Below are positions 1 to 6,159 of a DNA stretch of 64,000 nucleotides, in pieces (positions within the stretch are counted from its first letter, which is position 1; the number at the start of each line of letters is the position of its first letter). The stretch covers positions 161,270 through 225,269 of the forward strand of contig JARFNK010000008.1 in NCBI GenBank assembly GCA_029167225.1, written 5' to 3'. Made by a program: the position numbers and the translations under genes. Source of the stretch: Sphingobium arseniciresistens (GTDB taxonomy: Bacteria; Pseudomonadota; Alphaproteobacteria; Sphingomonadales; Sphingomonadaceae). Under the pieces are notes generated by a model. The model was not told the origin of the DNA, did no database searches, and saw nothing but the letters and a program-made list of their open reading frames with translations.

Positions 1-97
1 AGAGCATGTAGGCTGACGTGCGCCCGCCGCTGAATGAGATCAGCGTGGGGCCGTGGCAGAAATATGGGCTGGTTGGATCAGCGGCAGGCCATTTCAT
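1..97 (-). CDS. PAPS-reductase-like PP-loop protein, N-terminal fragment
   Basis: The first 32 codons of a leftward gene that leaves the window at base 1. The start ATG (95-97) overlaps the RusA stop codon as ATGA. The visible part ends in SFSGGRTSAYML, which matches the SGG-x-[DT]-S nucleotide-binding PP-loop of the adenine nucleotide alpha-hydrolase superfamily (PAPS reductase / DndC-like), a group often found in phages. The rest of the protein, and so its substrate, cannot be seen. It is probably the next gene of the leftward prophage operon. Confidence 0.7.
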   Translation of the reverse strand, partial: MKWPAADPTSPYFCHGPTLISFSGGRTSAYML

Positions 98-450
98 CGG
101 CCTATCCCTCCAATCATCACCTGAACAGCGCCATGCTTCACCACGTCACCCCAACCAATCGTGATGACGCGGAACTCGCTGTCATCAACGCCTATGGCCT
201 CTGCCACTGCATCAAGGCCCTGCTTCATGCGGGAGAGCATGCCATCCAGATCGCGCTTGCGGCGATCAGGCGGGCAGAAGATGATCGTCACGCTCGATAC
301 GTCCTTGGGGCGTAAGCGTGCGGCATTGGCGAGAAGCAGGCAGTCAGCCCGGTATTTTTGCGCAGCCGTCTGCTTTACCCGCCATGCGCCTGGTGAGGGC
401 GCGTTAGGGCTCAGCTTTGCCGATGGCCATGGGAGAGTGATGCTCGGCAC
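94..450 (-). CDS. rusA: RusA-family Holliday junction resolvase
   Basis: 118 aa, close to the family's usual 120. RusA is a phage-type, Mg-dependent endonuclease that resolves four-way DNA junctions as a dimer. The basic/acidic segment DRRKRDLDGM near residues 62-71 followed by GLDAVAEAIGVDDSEF corresponds to the RusA signature (RRRD.DN...K...D.L...I..DD). The usual Asn after the Asp is Gly here, while the other acidic residues are kept. It sits 2 bp after the GapR-like gene and overlaps the next gene by ATGA, so it belongs to the leftward prophage operon. RusA next to a RecT/Bet annealing protein on the opposite arm fits a phage recombination set. Confidence 0.85.
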   Translation of the reverse strand: MPSITLPWPSAKLSPNAPSPGAWRVKQTAAQKYRADCLLLANAARLRPKDVSSVTIIFCPPDRRKRDLDGMLSRMKQGLDAVAEAIGVDDSEFRVITIGWGDVVKHGAVQVMIGGIGR

Positions 451-452
451 GG

Positions 453-707
453 TCAGATATCAAACCCAAGCTGCATACCGAGCGCTGAGGCGTAGCTGGC
501 GTAGATAGCCTCCTCGGTTGCGCGGTCATTGGGGTCTTTCTTCCGGGCCGCAATAATCTTTCGGATCGTCTTTGTGCAAAAGCCGCGAGATTTCGCCTCC
601 AGAAGAACGTCTTTTTTGTCCTCGGCCAGACCCTTTGCCTCCTCGTCGAGGCGCTCATACCTCTCAACCAACAAGCGCAATTCATCCGCTGCCACATTCT
701 CACTCAC
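453..707 (-). CDS. GapR/DUF2312-family DNA-binding protein
   Basis: 84 aa matching the short DUF2312 family, whose cellular member GapR is a nucleoid protein that binds overtwisted AT-rich DNA. Recognisable features are the N-terminal helix LRLLVERYERLDEEAKGLAEDKKD, the central KSRGFCTKTIRKIIAARKKDP and the C-terminal YASALG. Many alphaproteobacterial phages carry a copy. The start overlaps the stop of the gene upstream by 4 bp, showing translational coupling. Whether this copy serves phage or host chromatin is not visible from sequence. Confidence 0.85.
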   Translation of the reverse strand: MSENVAADELRLLVERYERLDEEAKGLAEDKKDVLLEAKSRGFCTKTIRKIIAARKKDPNDRATEEAIYASYASALGMQLGFDI

Positions 708-880
708 ACTGATTTCCTCTCTTGAACGATGCCGTCGACCAGCGCGGCGATGTGCGCCTTACGATCGGGGGAAAGCTGCCTCTGGCGGTTGATGGTGAAG
801 TCGATGTTCGCCGCGATCGTGCGTGCCCGGATGCGCGCGAGGCGGCGGCGCGCCATGCGCTGGCGGAGGGCGCGGATCAT
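704..880 (-). CDS. Small basic phage protein, unknown
   Basis: 58 aa starting at ATG 878-880, which overlaps the stop of the zinc-ribbon-like gene upstream (ATGA). A longer reading from 928 is possible but would run into that gene. The N-terminal third is strongly basic (MIRALRQRMARRRLARIRAR), suggesting nucleic-acid contact. The C-terminal half is a likely helix. I recognise no family. Confidence 0.55.
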   Translation of the reverse strand: MIRALRQRMARRRLARIRARTIAANIDFTINRQRQLSPDRKAHIAALVDGIVQERKSV

Positions 881-1008
881 GCGGCCTTCCTCCCCACAAA
901 GTTGCGCATCGACCAGCAATGCCGGCAAAGCCCGGTCTTGGTCGGTGACTTACCGGGAAGCGGTTTTTCGCATGTGCCGCACGCGGGCTTGCTGTCAGGG
1001 CTCACCAT
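877..1008 (-). CDS. 43-aa zinc-ribbon-like phage protein
   Basis: Read directly from the minus strand; too short for standard gene calling. The start ATG (1006-1008) overlaps the stop of the gene upstream (ATGGTGA), and the stop overlaps the start of the next gene (ATGA), so it fits into a chain of coupled genes. It carries two CxxC pairs (CGTC and CRHC, separated by 14 residues), the spacing of a small zinc ribbon. No family is recognised; a DNA- or protein-binding role is an inference. Confidence 0.55.
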   Translation of the reverse strand: MVSPDSKPACGTCEKPLPGKSPTKTGLCRHCWSMRNFVGRKAA

Positions 1009-1133
1009 TGCGAAATCACCCTCTCGAAATAGTCCTCAGCCTTCTGGTGAAGATCGATGAGGAATGAGCGGAAGCCGATGTAGAGGCAGGCCGCCCCCAT
1101 CAGCGCGAAGAAGACGATGGCGGGCGTGTTCAT
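1002..1133 (-). CDS. 43-aa single-pass membrane protein, phage
   Basis: Small gene read from the minus strand. The start overlaps the stop of the HTH-like gene upstream (ATGA) and its end overlaps the next start. The product begins MNTPAIVFFALMGAACLYIG, one clear hydrophobic segment of about 17 residues, followed by a charged tail ending in RVISQW. Tiny membrane proteins of this kind are frequent in phage early operons; no function can be assigned. Confidence 0.5.
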   Translation of the reverse strand: MNTPAIVFFALMGAACLYIGFRSFLIDLHQKAEDYFERVISQW

Positions 1134-1585
1134 GCTGCCACGACCTTCCCAGCCCGATCGTTCAGGCCGGCCGCGGCCATCTTGATATCTGCCACCTCAT
1201 TGTGGACGATGCGGATGCCTCCGGGGCTGTCGGGATGCCTGGCCGCGATGTACTTCTGCAGCACGTCCACTGCCGCGCGCGCGAGGTCATCGAGATCGGT
1301 TTCCTCCGGCTCGGAATCGGCAAGAACCTTGTCGGCGGGCTCCAGCATCAGGCTCGTCAGCTCGTTCGGGATGATGCGCGCCAGCTTCGCCAGGGCAGAC
1401 ACGGGCATCGACGTGCCCTGCGCGTAGGAGCGCAGCGTGCCGAACGGAATGCCGCTGTCGAGGCTGAGAATCTTGAGGCTCAGGCCGTGGTCGCGCTCGG
1501 CAAGGCGGAACATGGCAAGCTGCCCGGCCTCTACCGCCTGTGATATCTCGCATGTGCGAGATGTGATCTTGGTATCATGCGTCAT
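1130..1585 (-). CDS. Phage protein with HTH-like region
   Basis: 151 aa. Residues about 34-65 (SLKILSLDSGIPFGTLRSYAQG...) look like a helix-turn-helix: a helix, the turn SGIP and a recognition helix FGTLRSYA. The rest is helical and acidic. It starts immediately after the stop of the 115-aa gene upstream (stop 1586-1588, ATG 1583-1585). It is the first clearly folded protein of the leftward block and could regulate it. Family not recognised beyond similar genes being common in alphaproteobacterial prophages. Confidence 0.65.
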   Translation of the reverse strand: MTHDTKITSRTCEISQAVEAGQLAMFRLAERDHGLSLKILSLDSGIPFGTLRSYAQGTSMPVSALAKLARIIPNELTSLMLEPADKVLADSEPEETDLDDLARAAVDVLQKYIAARHPDSPGGIRIVHNEVADIKMAAAGLNDRAGKVVAA

Positions 1586-1933
1586 CTATTGGTCCTCTCC
1601 ATGATGATTGGCTGCGACACCGAAGGCGAGGGAAGGCGATCGGCCACGCGGCGGTGCGCCGTCTGTGACCGGGATGAACTGTGCGAGCATGGGCTTGACC
1701 CTGCCGCCCTGGGTGAGTGCGATTGCTATGATCCCGTGAGCATCGGTGTCCTCGCGGCCGAACTTGTCGCCCGCTGGAATATCGGTTGCTGCGTTGCCAA
1801 CCTTCGCGAGCATAATGTCGTCGGACCCAGCCCGGAGACTCGCGTTGACGCTTTGCAGCGCAGGATGGCCATTGTTACCGGCGCCGCAGCTGTCGCAGGG
1901 TGGAACCCTCCGGTCAGGTGTCTGTGTGTTCAT
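1586..1933 (-). CDS. Hypothetical phage protein
   Basis: 115 aa with no recognised domain. It has an early CDSC pair (residues 13-16), a Gly/Ala-rich middle and a polar C terminus. A ribosome binding site AAGGGT lies 8 bases before the ATG, inside the end of the preceding 31-aa gene, and the stop abuts the next start. Position in the operon is the main argument that it is real. Confidence 0.5.
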   Translation of the reverse strand: MNTQTPDRRVPPCDSCGAGNNGHPALQSVNASLRAGSDDIMLAKVGNAATDIPAGDKFGREDTDAHGIIAIALTQGGRVKPMLAQFIPVTDGAPPRGRSPSLAFGVAANHHGEDQ

Positions 1934-1939
1934 GTGCGA

Positions 1940-2035
1940 TTACCCTTCGGGGCCATCGAGCAAGATGAAGGCGAGCAGGTTCGCGACGGCGATGAAGACG
2001 AGCGCGATTGCAATGATGGTGAGAAGGTTGGTCAT
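1940..2035 (-). CDS. 31-aa membrane peptide, phage
   Basis: Short reading frame on the minus strand beginning MTNLLTIIAIALVFIAVANL. Nearly the whole peptide is one transmembrane helix, ending in DGPEG. It sits 6 bp upstream of the 115-aa gene and its last codons contain that gene's ribosome binding site, which argues for coupled translation. Function unknown. Confidence 0.45.
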   Translation of the reverse strand: MTNLLTIIAIALVFIAVANLLAFILLDGPEG

Positions 2036-2076
2036 GCTGCCTCCCGTGCTATGCTGGTGCGGAAAGGGGATTCTGG

Positions 2077-2358
2077 ATGGACGAAAAGTGGGCGCGCACG
2101 ATCGAAACAGAAATCAGCAAGATCAATTTCCTGCTGGAAAATCTCTACGCGGTTTCCTTCAAAGGCCATGGACTTACGGCCTCCGATGTTGACGATGTTG
2201 CTGGCGAAATGTGCCGCCAGTGCGAGCAGAACCCCGGCACAAGCTGGGGCGCGCAGTTGTCGCAAGCAGAAATGCAACAACAACAAGAGATGCTATCGCA
2301 TAGGATCGCCATGTTTTTTTCTGGGGTGCAGCATCGTCTGCGAACCGATCAGCAGTAA
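2077..2358 (+). CDS. Hypothetical phage protein, opposite strand
   Basis: 93 aa with normal globular composition: a helical N terminus (MDEKWARTIETEISKINFLL), GHGLTASDVDDV and a Gln-rich C-terminal helix. A ribosome binding site (AAAGGGGA) precedes the ATG by about 6 bases. It is the only rightward gene between leftward prophage genes. Its minus-strand shadow has poor composition, so I prefer this strand. No family recognised. Confidence 0.6.
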   Translation: MDEKWARTIETEISKINFLLENLYAVSFKGHGLTASDVDDVAGEMCRQCEQNPGTSWGAQLSQAEMQQQQEMLSHRIAMFFSGVQHRLRTDQQ

Positions 2359-2406
2359 GACTGAAGTCCGGCTGGCTATTGCCGACGACAAGGGGGGATG
2401 CGCTGC

Positions 2407-2631
2407 TCATGCCGCACGCTCTTCTGACGGTGAGCGAAGCGCACGCGCGGCAGCGGCCCACGCCAACTCTTCAAGAGACGCCTTTCCGTCAGAAGCAAAG
2501 CCAGCCCAATGCTCTGCTGGGATACTGTCGCGCTGGATCCATGACCGCACAGTGTGGATGGAAACATTGCGGGCGCGCGCCACTTCATCGGCGCTTCCCG
2601 CATTCTTCACGATGTCGGCATGTGTCTGCAT
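2407..2631 (-). CDS. Cro-like phage regulator
   Basis: 74 aa. Residues about 12-40 (GSADEVARARNVSIHTVRSWIQRDSIPAEHW) form a helix-turn-helix resembling the Cro/YdaS-type 'CarPH-isopro' proteins, where a Trp and an Ile-Pro follow the recognition helix. It is transcribed divergently from the CI-like repressor with 72 bp between start codons, the classical Cro/CI layout. It probably begins the leftward transcript and binds the repeats in that gap. Confidence 0.75.
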   Translation of the reverse strand: MQTHADIVKNAGSADEVARARNVSIHTVRSWIQRDSIPAEHWAGFASDGKASLEELAWAAAARALRSPSEERAA

Positions 2632-2637
2632 AGGCGG

Positions 2638-2703
2638 ATAATGCAGAATGCGTTAAAACATTGCAAGCGCCTTTTGCGTTATCCAGTCCCTTATGCGTTA
2701 TGC
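2638..2703. promoter_or_regulatory. cI/cro operator region
   Basis: Gap between the divergent cro-like and CI-like genes. The heptamer TGCGTTA occurs three times in the same direction (2649-2655, 2675-2681, 2694-2700). The first copy is part of ATAATGCAGAATGCGTT (2638-2654), which recurs with one mismatch at 3608-3624 before the rightward genes. Operator identity is inferred from position and repetition. Confidence 0.6.
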
Positions 2704-3327
2704 ATGAGCACACCAGCAGAACGATTGAGATTCGCGCGCGAGCGCGCAGGCTTTCAAAGCGCCAAGGATGCGGCTGTGTCGCTCGGCGTGCCGACCTCAA
2801 CTTATATCGGTCATGAGAATGGATCACGCGGCATCCCCCGCGATCGAGCGCCTCAATATGCCCGCAAGTTCAAGGTGACCGAGGAATGGCTTCTATATGG
2901 AAAGGGGGGCACCGAGGCCGAATCAAATGTCCCAGAGGGGGCCGAGCGCGTCGTTAAGGTTCCGCTACTTGGCGATGTTCCTGCCGGACCAGTACGCGAA
3001 GCGATACGTCATTCACGCGGCTTCGTCCTGATCCCGGAGAGCGAGGCGCCAAAGGACAGCTATGCGTTGAGGGTTTCAGGTGAATCGATGAATGTGCATG
3101 CACCTAATGGGTGCACGATCGTTGTAAACCCCAATGATACCGACCTTTTCCCCGGTCGGCGCTATGTCGTTAGAACTGGGGGAGGGGAGGCAACTTTTAA
3201 GGAGTATCACGAAGGCCCGGCGCGCCTGGTCGCCGTCTCGACCTATGACGAATATGAGGACATCCGCCTTGGCAGCGAGCCAACCGAAGTGCTTGGGCGC
3301 GTGATTTCTGTAACTACGCGGCTTTGA
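2704..3327 (+). CDS. CI-like S24-family phage repressor
   Basis: 207 aa from ATG 2704; an upstream in-frame start at 2554 would overlap the divergent cro-like gene and is rejected. Residues about 5-55 form an HTH_3 domain (AKDAAVSLGVPTSTYIGHENG). Residues about 85-205 form a LexA/S24 autoproteolytic domain: cleavage pair Ala94-Gly95 (GDVPAGPV), nucleophile Ser128 in GESM, general base Lys166 (ATFKEY). It should bind the TGCGTT repeats on both sides and lose activity by RecA-stimulated self-cleavage, inducing the prophage. Family call is firm, operator assignment is inferred. Confidence 0.92.
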   Translation: MSTPAERLRFARERAGFQSAKDAAVSLGVPTSTYIGHENGSRGIPRDRAPQYARKFKVTEEWLLYGKGGTEAESNVPEGAERVVKVPLLGDVPAGPVREAIRHSRGFVLIPESEAPKDSYALRVSGESMNVHAPNGCTIVVNPNDTDLFPGRRYVVRTGGGEATFKEYHEGPARLVAVSTYDEYEDIRLGSEPTEVLGRVISVTTRL

Positions 3328-3508
3328 TGGATTCCAGACCGGAATCATAAGCTATCTGCATTTCGCCAGGTACGGTGATGTAGAAGGTTCCCCATTCCGT
3401 GTACTCCCCCAGCTCGTGCTCGATTAGGTCTTCTTGCGCGAGATTTCGGCAGGTGCGCCACGGCCCCACCGGCTGATTAAAGCAGAGCGCCCGATACATT
3501 ATCCGCAT
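3314..3508 (-). CDS. Small hypothetical phage protein
   Basis: 64 aa starting at ATG 3506-3508, chosen over the longer frame to 3661 because GGGAGG lies 6 bases upstream. The product is aromatic-rich and globular (CFNQPVGPWRTC, EYTEWGTFYITVPG). Its last 14 bases overlap the tail of the repressor gene on the other strand. Family unknown; perhaps expressed in the lysogen together with the repressor. Confidence 0.5.
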   Translation of the reverse strand: MRIMYRALCFNQPVGPWRTCRNLAQEDLIEHELGEYTEWGTFYITVPGEMQIAYDSGLESIKAA

Positions 3509-3607
3509 TCCCGACCTCCCGAATCGCGAATTCAGGAAAAGAACATAAAGAGAACATGCGTGCAATATTGAGCCCGCATTTTCTTGTGGATAACTCGCGC
3601 GCTCAAA

Positions 3608-3654
3608 ATAATGCAAAATGCGTTTGACAGGTAGTAACGCAATATGCATGATAC
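3608..3654 (+). promoter_or_regulatory. Rightward early promoter with repressor operator
   Basis: A sigma-70-type promoter is visible: TTGACA at 3624-3629, 17-bp spacer, CATGAT at 3647-3652. The operator-like repeat ATAATGCAAAATGCGTT (3608-3624) abuts the -35 box, and TGCGTT (3619-3624) with AACGCA (3636-3641) forms an inverted repeat across it. Binding of the CI-like protein here would silence the rightward genes. Confidence 0.6.
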
Positions 3655-3744
3655 ACCCCAAGCAGCCGATGAGCCACCAGCGCAGAACCGGCCAAGGGTA
3701 GCCCGGAGCAATCCGGGCCGAGGATAAATTCAGGAGTTCTCACA

Positions 3745-3999
3745 ATGAACGCCACAGCGCTTACCGCGGCAAAATCGCGGGCAGTCACATCATCGGCCCG
3801 AGACCGCCACAACTTCAGCCTTGCTGACGTGACGCTGGCCAACCTTCTGCAACTCCCATTGAAGGATGCGCTGAAGGTGATCGACCGCTTCAACGATGCG
3901 GAATTGAGCCAGTATGGTCACGGCTCCGACAGCATTGCCCAGGGCATTGCGTGGATCGCGTCTGAAATCCGCTCCGAAGAAGATCGTGAGGCCGCGTGA
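3745..3999 (+). CDS. First rightward early phage protein, unknown
   Basis: 84 aa, about 90 bp downstream of the rightward promoter. A polar N terminus (AKSRAVTSSARDRHNF) leads into a helical segment, LADVTLANLLQLPLKDALKVIDRFNDAEL, and an acidic C terminus. Being first after the repressor-controlled promoter suggests an early regulatory or anti-host role, but no family is recognised. Confidence 0.6.
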   Translation: MNATALTAAKSRAVTSSARDRHNFSLADVTLANLLQLPLKDALKVIDRFNDAELSQYGHGSDSIAQGIAWIASEIRSEEDREAA

Positions 4000-4097
4000 T
4001 GGCGCGCCGGTATCTCTTCGCCTCCCTGATTGAGGCCGCATTCATCCTGCCATGCATCGTCGTTCTCGGCGTGCTGTGGCTCAACATTTTACCGTGA
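3999..4097 (+). CDS. 32-aa membrane peptide, phage
   Basis: Start ATG at 3999 overlaps the stop of the gene before it by one base (TGATG). The product MARRYLFASLIEAAFILPCI continues as one hydrophobic helix to ...WLNILP. It is a single-pass membrane peptide of unknown role, and the gene after it begins 8 bp later. Confidence 0.5.
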   Translation: MARRYLFASLIEAAFILPCIVVLGVLWLNILP

Positions 4098-4105
4098 GGC
4101 AGACC

Positions 4106-4327
4106 ATGGCAACCGTCATTGAATTTGTCACTCCTTTGCCGCTCGCGCTTCAGGCGATGAACAATCACCGCGCGCTGGAATACTGGCACGATTGCAAGGG
4201 TGAAGCCGATGCTGCCGAGCATCATTGCCGCCAGGCACGCCGCTACGAACAGCAGGTTCGCGCCGACGTCCACAAGCTTCTCCCCGAGGGGGTGACGCTG
4301 GATGCTCTCGTGGCGGCGTTCTCATGA
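4106..4327 (+). CDS. Hypothetical phage protein
   Basis: 73 aa from ATG 4106 (MATVIEFVTPLPLALQ). The upstream in-frame ATG at 4052 lies inside the 32-aa gene and lacks a ribosome binding site. The middle is rich in His, Cys and charged residues (WHDCKGEADAAEHHCRQARR). It overlaps the next gene by ATGA. Family unknown. Confidence 0.55.
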   Translation: MATVIEFVTPLPLALQAMNNHRALEYWHDCKGEADAAEHHCRQARRYEQQVRADVHKLLPEGVTLDALVAAFS

Positions 4328-4707
4328 GCCGGGAGCGTGTCGATTATTCCGAACTGCGCGATGTGCAGGCGACAGGTCTCAATCCCGATGAGCCGGTTTC
4401 TGGATATTATCGGATGCGCCTCAAAATGGGCGGCGCGTTCGTCGGTGTCCGCATCTGGTACGGCGCACCGCTCGATCCCGAGACTGGCGATGAAATGGAT
4501 CGCTCCTGGCGCTGGCAGGCGCTCGTGAATGACGGCCCGGTCCTGCTGGAACGGGTCTGGCCCAAGTGCGGATCCGACCCGGTTGACCAGTCCGAATACG
4601 AATATCTCTGCGAGGTCCACAAGTGGGCGAAGCGGCACGCTCCAAACAGTCCCCAGGCTAACCCGATGCAGCGGATCAACCCGCTCACCGCACCCACACC
4701 GTTTTGA
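4324..4707 (+). CDS. Hypothetical phage protein
   Basis: 127 aa, ATGA-coupled to the gene before it. Well-mixed globular sequence with beta-rich stretches (SGYYRMRLKMGGAFVGVRIWYG) and several Trp residues (RSWRWQAL, LLERVWP). It ends 11 bp before the coiled-coil gene. Similar proteins are common in alphaproteobacterial prophages; no function is known to me. Confidence 0.65.
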   Translation: MSRERVDYSELRDVQATGLNPDEPVSGYYRMRLKMGGAFVGVRIWYGAPLDPETGDEMDRSWRWQALVNDGPVLLERVWPKCGSDPVDQSEYEYLCEVHKWAKRHAPNSPQANPMQRINPLTAPTPF

Positions 4708-4718
4708 AAGGAACCGAC

Positions 4719-5591
4719 ATGGCAGTTGTCCAGCGCGCCCGCGCACCTGAAGCTGACGAAAACCCGCGTGCCGTAATCGGCGGAAATCGTGCGCCAATTG
4801 ATGAACAGGTCGTGATCGACCTCGTTGAAGCATTGGCAGCCGAAGGCCTGACGGCCCGCATCGAGGAACTGATCGCATCTGCCGGCCGCGCGCCGAATAT
4901 CACCAGCCCCGAAATCGCGGGCCGCTACGCCGATCTGATCAAACAGATGGTTGCGGCGGGCAAGGCTGTGGAAGCAGAGCGCGAGAAGCTGAACCGCCCT
5001 CTGCTGAACGCCCAGCGCGCATTGAAGGGCAGGGCTGATGCGATCGTGTCTCCGCTCAAGGATACTGAGGCGGAAGCGCGGGCGAAGGTAAACCGCTACG
5101 ATGCCGAGCAGGCGGAAATCGAGCGCAAGCGTCGCGAGGCTGCTGAAGCAGAGCGCCGCCGACTTCAGGCTATTGCCGACGAGGAAGCGCGGCAGGAACG
5201 TTTGCGGTTGCAGGCTATCGCCGACGAGAACGCCCGGCAGGAGCGCTTGCGCCTTCAGGCGATAGAAGACGAGCGCGCGGCTGCTGAAGCCCGTGATGCG
5301 GCACAGATCGTGGTCGAAGCGGAAGAGGTTGAAGTCGCCGCGCCGCTGGTTGAGATCGCAGTCGCCGAGCCGGAACGTACATCGATCCAGGGTGACATGG
5401 GCGCGAAGGTCGCTCGCGTCACGACCTACAAGGCCCGCATTTTGAGCGTCCGCCAGCTGCCCGACAGCATCCTCAAGCACGCCAAGGTGGTGGAGGTTCT
5501 TCAGAAGGTCATCGACGCCCAGGTTCGCGGCGGCGTCCGTGAGATGAAGGGCTGCGAGATCTACGCAGAAACCTCGACGGCGATCCGGTGA
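4719..5591 (+). CDS. Coiled-coil phage protein preceding RecT
   Basis: 290 aa from ATG 4719, preceded by GAAAGGA. Residues about 75-205 are a long charged coiled coil. It includes three near-identical tandem units around RLQAIADEEARQE, RLQAIADENARQE and RLQAIEDERAA (5160-5283). The C-terminal part (VTTYKARILSVRQLP...) is globular. Proteins of this size and form often stand just before RecT/Bet in phage recombination clusters, where they are thought to accompany the annealing protein or an exonuclease. That role here is inference. Confidence 0.65.
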   Translation: MAVVQRARAPEADENPRAVIGGNRAPIDEQVVIDLVEALAAEGLTARIEELIASAGRAPNITSPEIAGRYADLIKQMVAAGKAVEAEREKLNRPLLNAQRALKGRADAIVSPLKDTEAEARAKVNRYDAEQAEIERKRREAAEAERRRLQAIADEEARQERLRLQAIADENARQERLRLQAIEDERAAAEARDAAQIVVEAEEVEVAAPLVEIAVAEPERTSIQGDMGAKVARVTTYKARILSVRQLPDSILKHAKVVEVLQKVIDAQVRGGVREMKGCEIYAETSTAIR

Positions 5592-5908
5592 TGTTCAAGC
5601 CGCGCCCCTATGATCCGCTTCGGAAATACAATCAGACGCCAGCCCAGCAGGCTGCCACTATCCGCAATTTCAATGTCTTCAAGCTGCACGGCCTGCACGC
5701 GCAGATGGGGATGTTGACGGGCCCACGACGGGAATTGGCCAGAATGCTGGTTGATCAGGAGTTGCAGACCATGGGCGCAGATTCCGTCGCGGAAAGTCGG
5801 GATAAGGCCAAATCGCGCCGCTTGGCGAAGCAGCGTCGCGCGCTTGACAATCAGAAATGCTCGGGTTGCGGCGAAAAGCTCATCGAGTGCGACTGCATCC
5901 CATTTTGA
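5591..5908 (+). CDS. Small protein with C-terminal zinc ribbon
   Basis: 105 aa. ATG 5591 overlaps the previous stop (TGATG); a GTG three bases earlier is also possible. The N-terminal two thirds are basic and helical. The C terminus carries CSGCGEKLIECDC, whose clustered cysteines suggest a small metal-binding knuckle. Family unknown; the context is phage recombination and early functions. Confidence 0.6.
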   Translation: MFKPRPYDPLRKYNQTPAQQAATIRNFNVFKLHGLHAQMGMLTGPRRELARMLVDQELQTMGADSVAESRDKAKSRRLAKQRRALDNQKCSGCGEKLIECDCIPF

Positions 5909-5919
5909 AAGGACCGAAA

Positions 5920-6159
5920 ATGAAACGCCAATATGTTGCCTGAAAATTCCGTCCCGACGATCGCCGCAGCTACACCTATCATTTCGATGGTGAGCCGCTT
6001 GCTGCGGGCGATGAGGTCAAGGTCGCCGGTCGCTCAGAGGAAGGGTGGCAGCGCATCTTTGTTGTCGCCGTGAGTGACGAAGCGCCACCCTTCGATACGA
6101 AACCCATCCTTGAAAAGTGTGAGCCGAAGCAGGCTGATCTGCTGGAGAATGATCAATGA
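5920..6159 (+). pseudogene. Phage gene interrupted by TGA at codon 8
   Basis: ATG 5920, preceded by GAAAGGA, opens a frame of 79 sense positions whose codon 8 is TGA (5941-5943). Beyond the stop the frame stays open and protein-like (KFRPDDRRSYTYHFDGEPLA..., EEGWQRIFVVAVSDEAPPFD) and ends in a TGA that overlaps the RecT start as ATGA. Good composition, intact coupling and ribosome binding site all say the frame was functional; one base change (such as TGG or CGA to TGA) would explain the stop. Restart downstream looks unlikely because no in-frame ATG with a ribosome binding site is near. A sequencing error is possible. Confidence 0.6.

Noticed and set aside
2032-2286. Minus-strand 84-codon frame that overlaps the next leftward gene as ATGA
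   Set aside because: The overlap looks like coupling, but composition is poor; the plus-strand gene 2077-2358 over the same bases has a ribosome binding site and better sequence.
5941-5943. TGA at codon 8 as a selenocysteine codon
   Set aside because: I see no SECIS-like hairpin directly after it and no redox context; a nonsense mutation is simpler.
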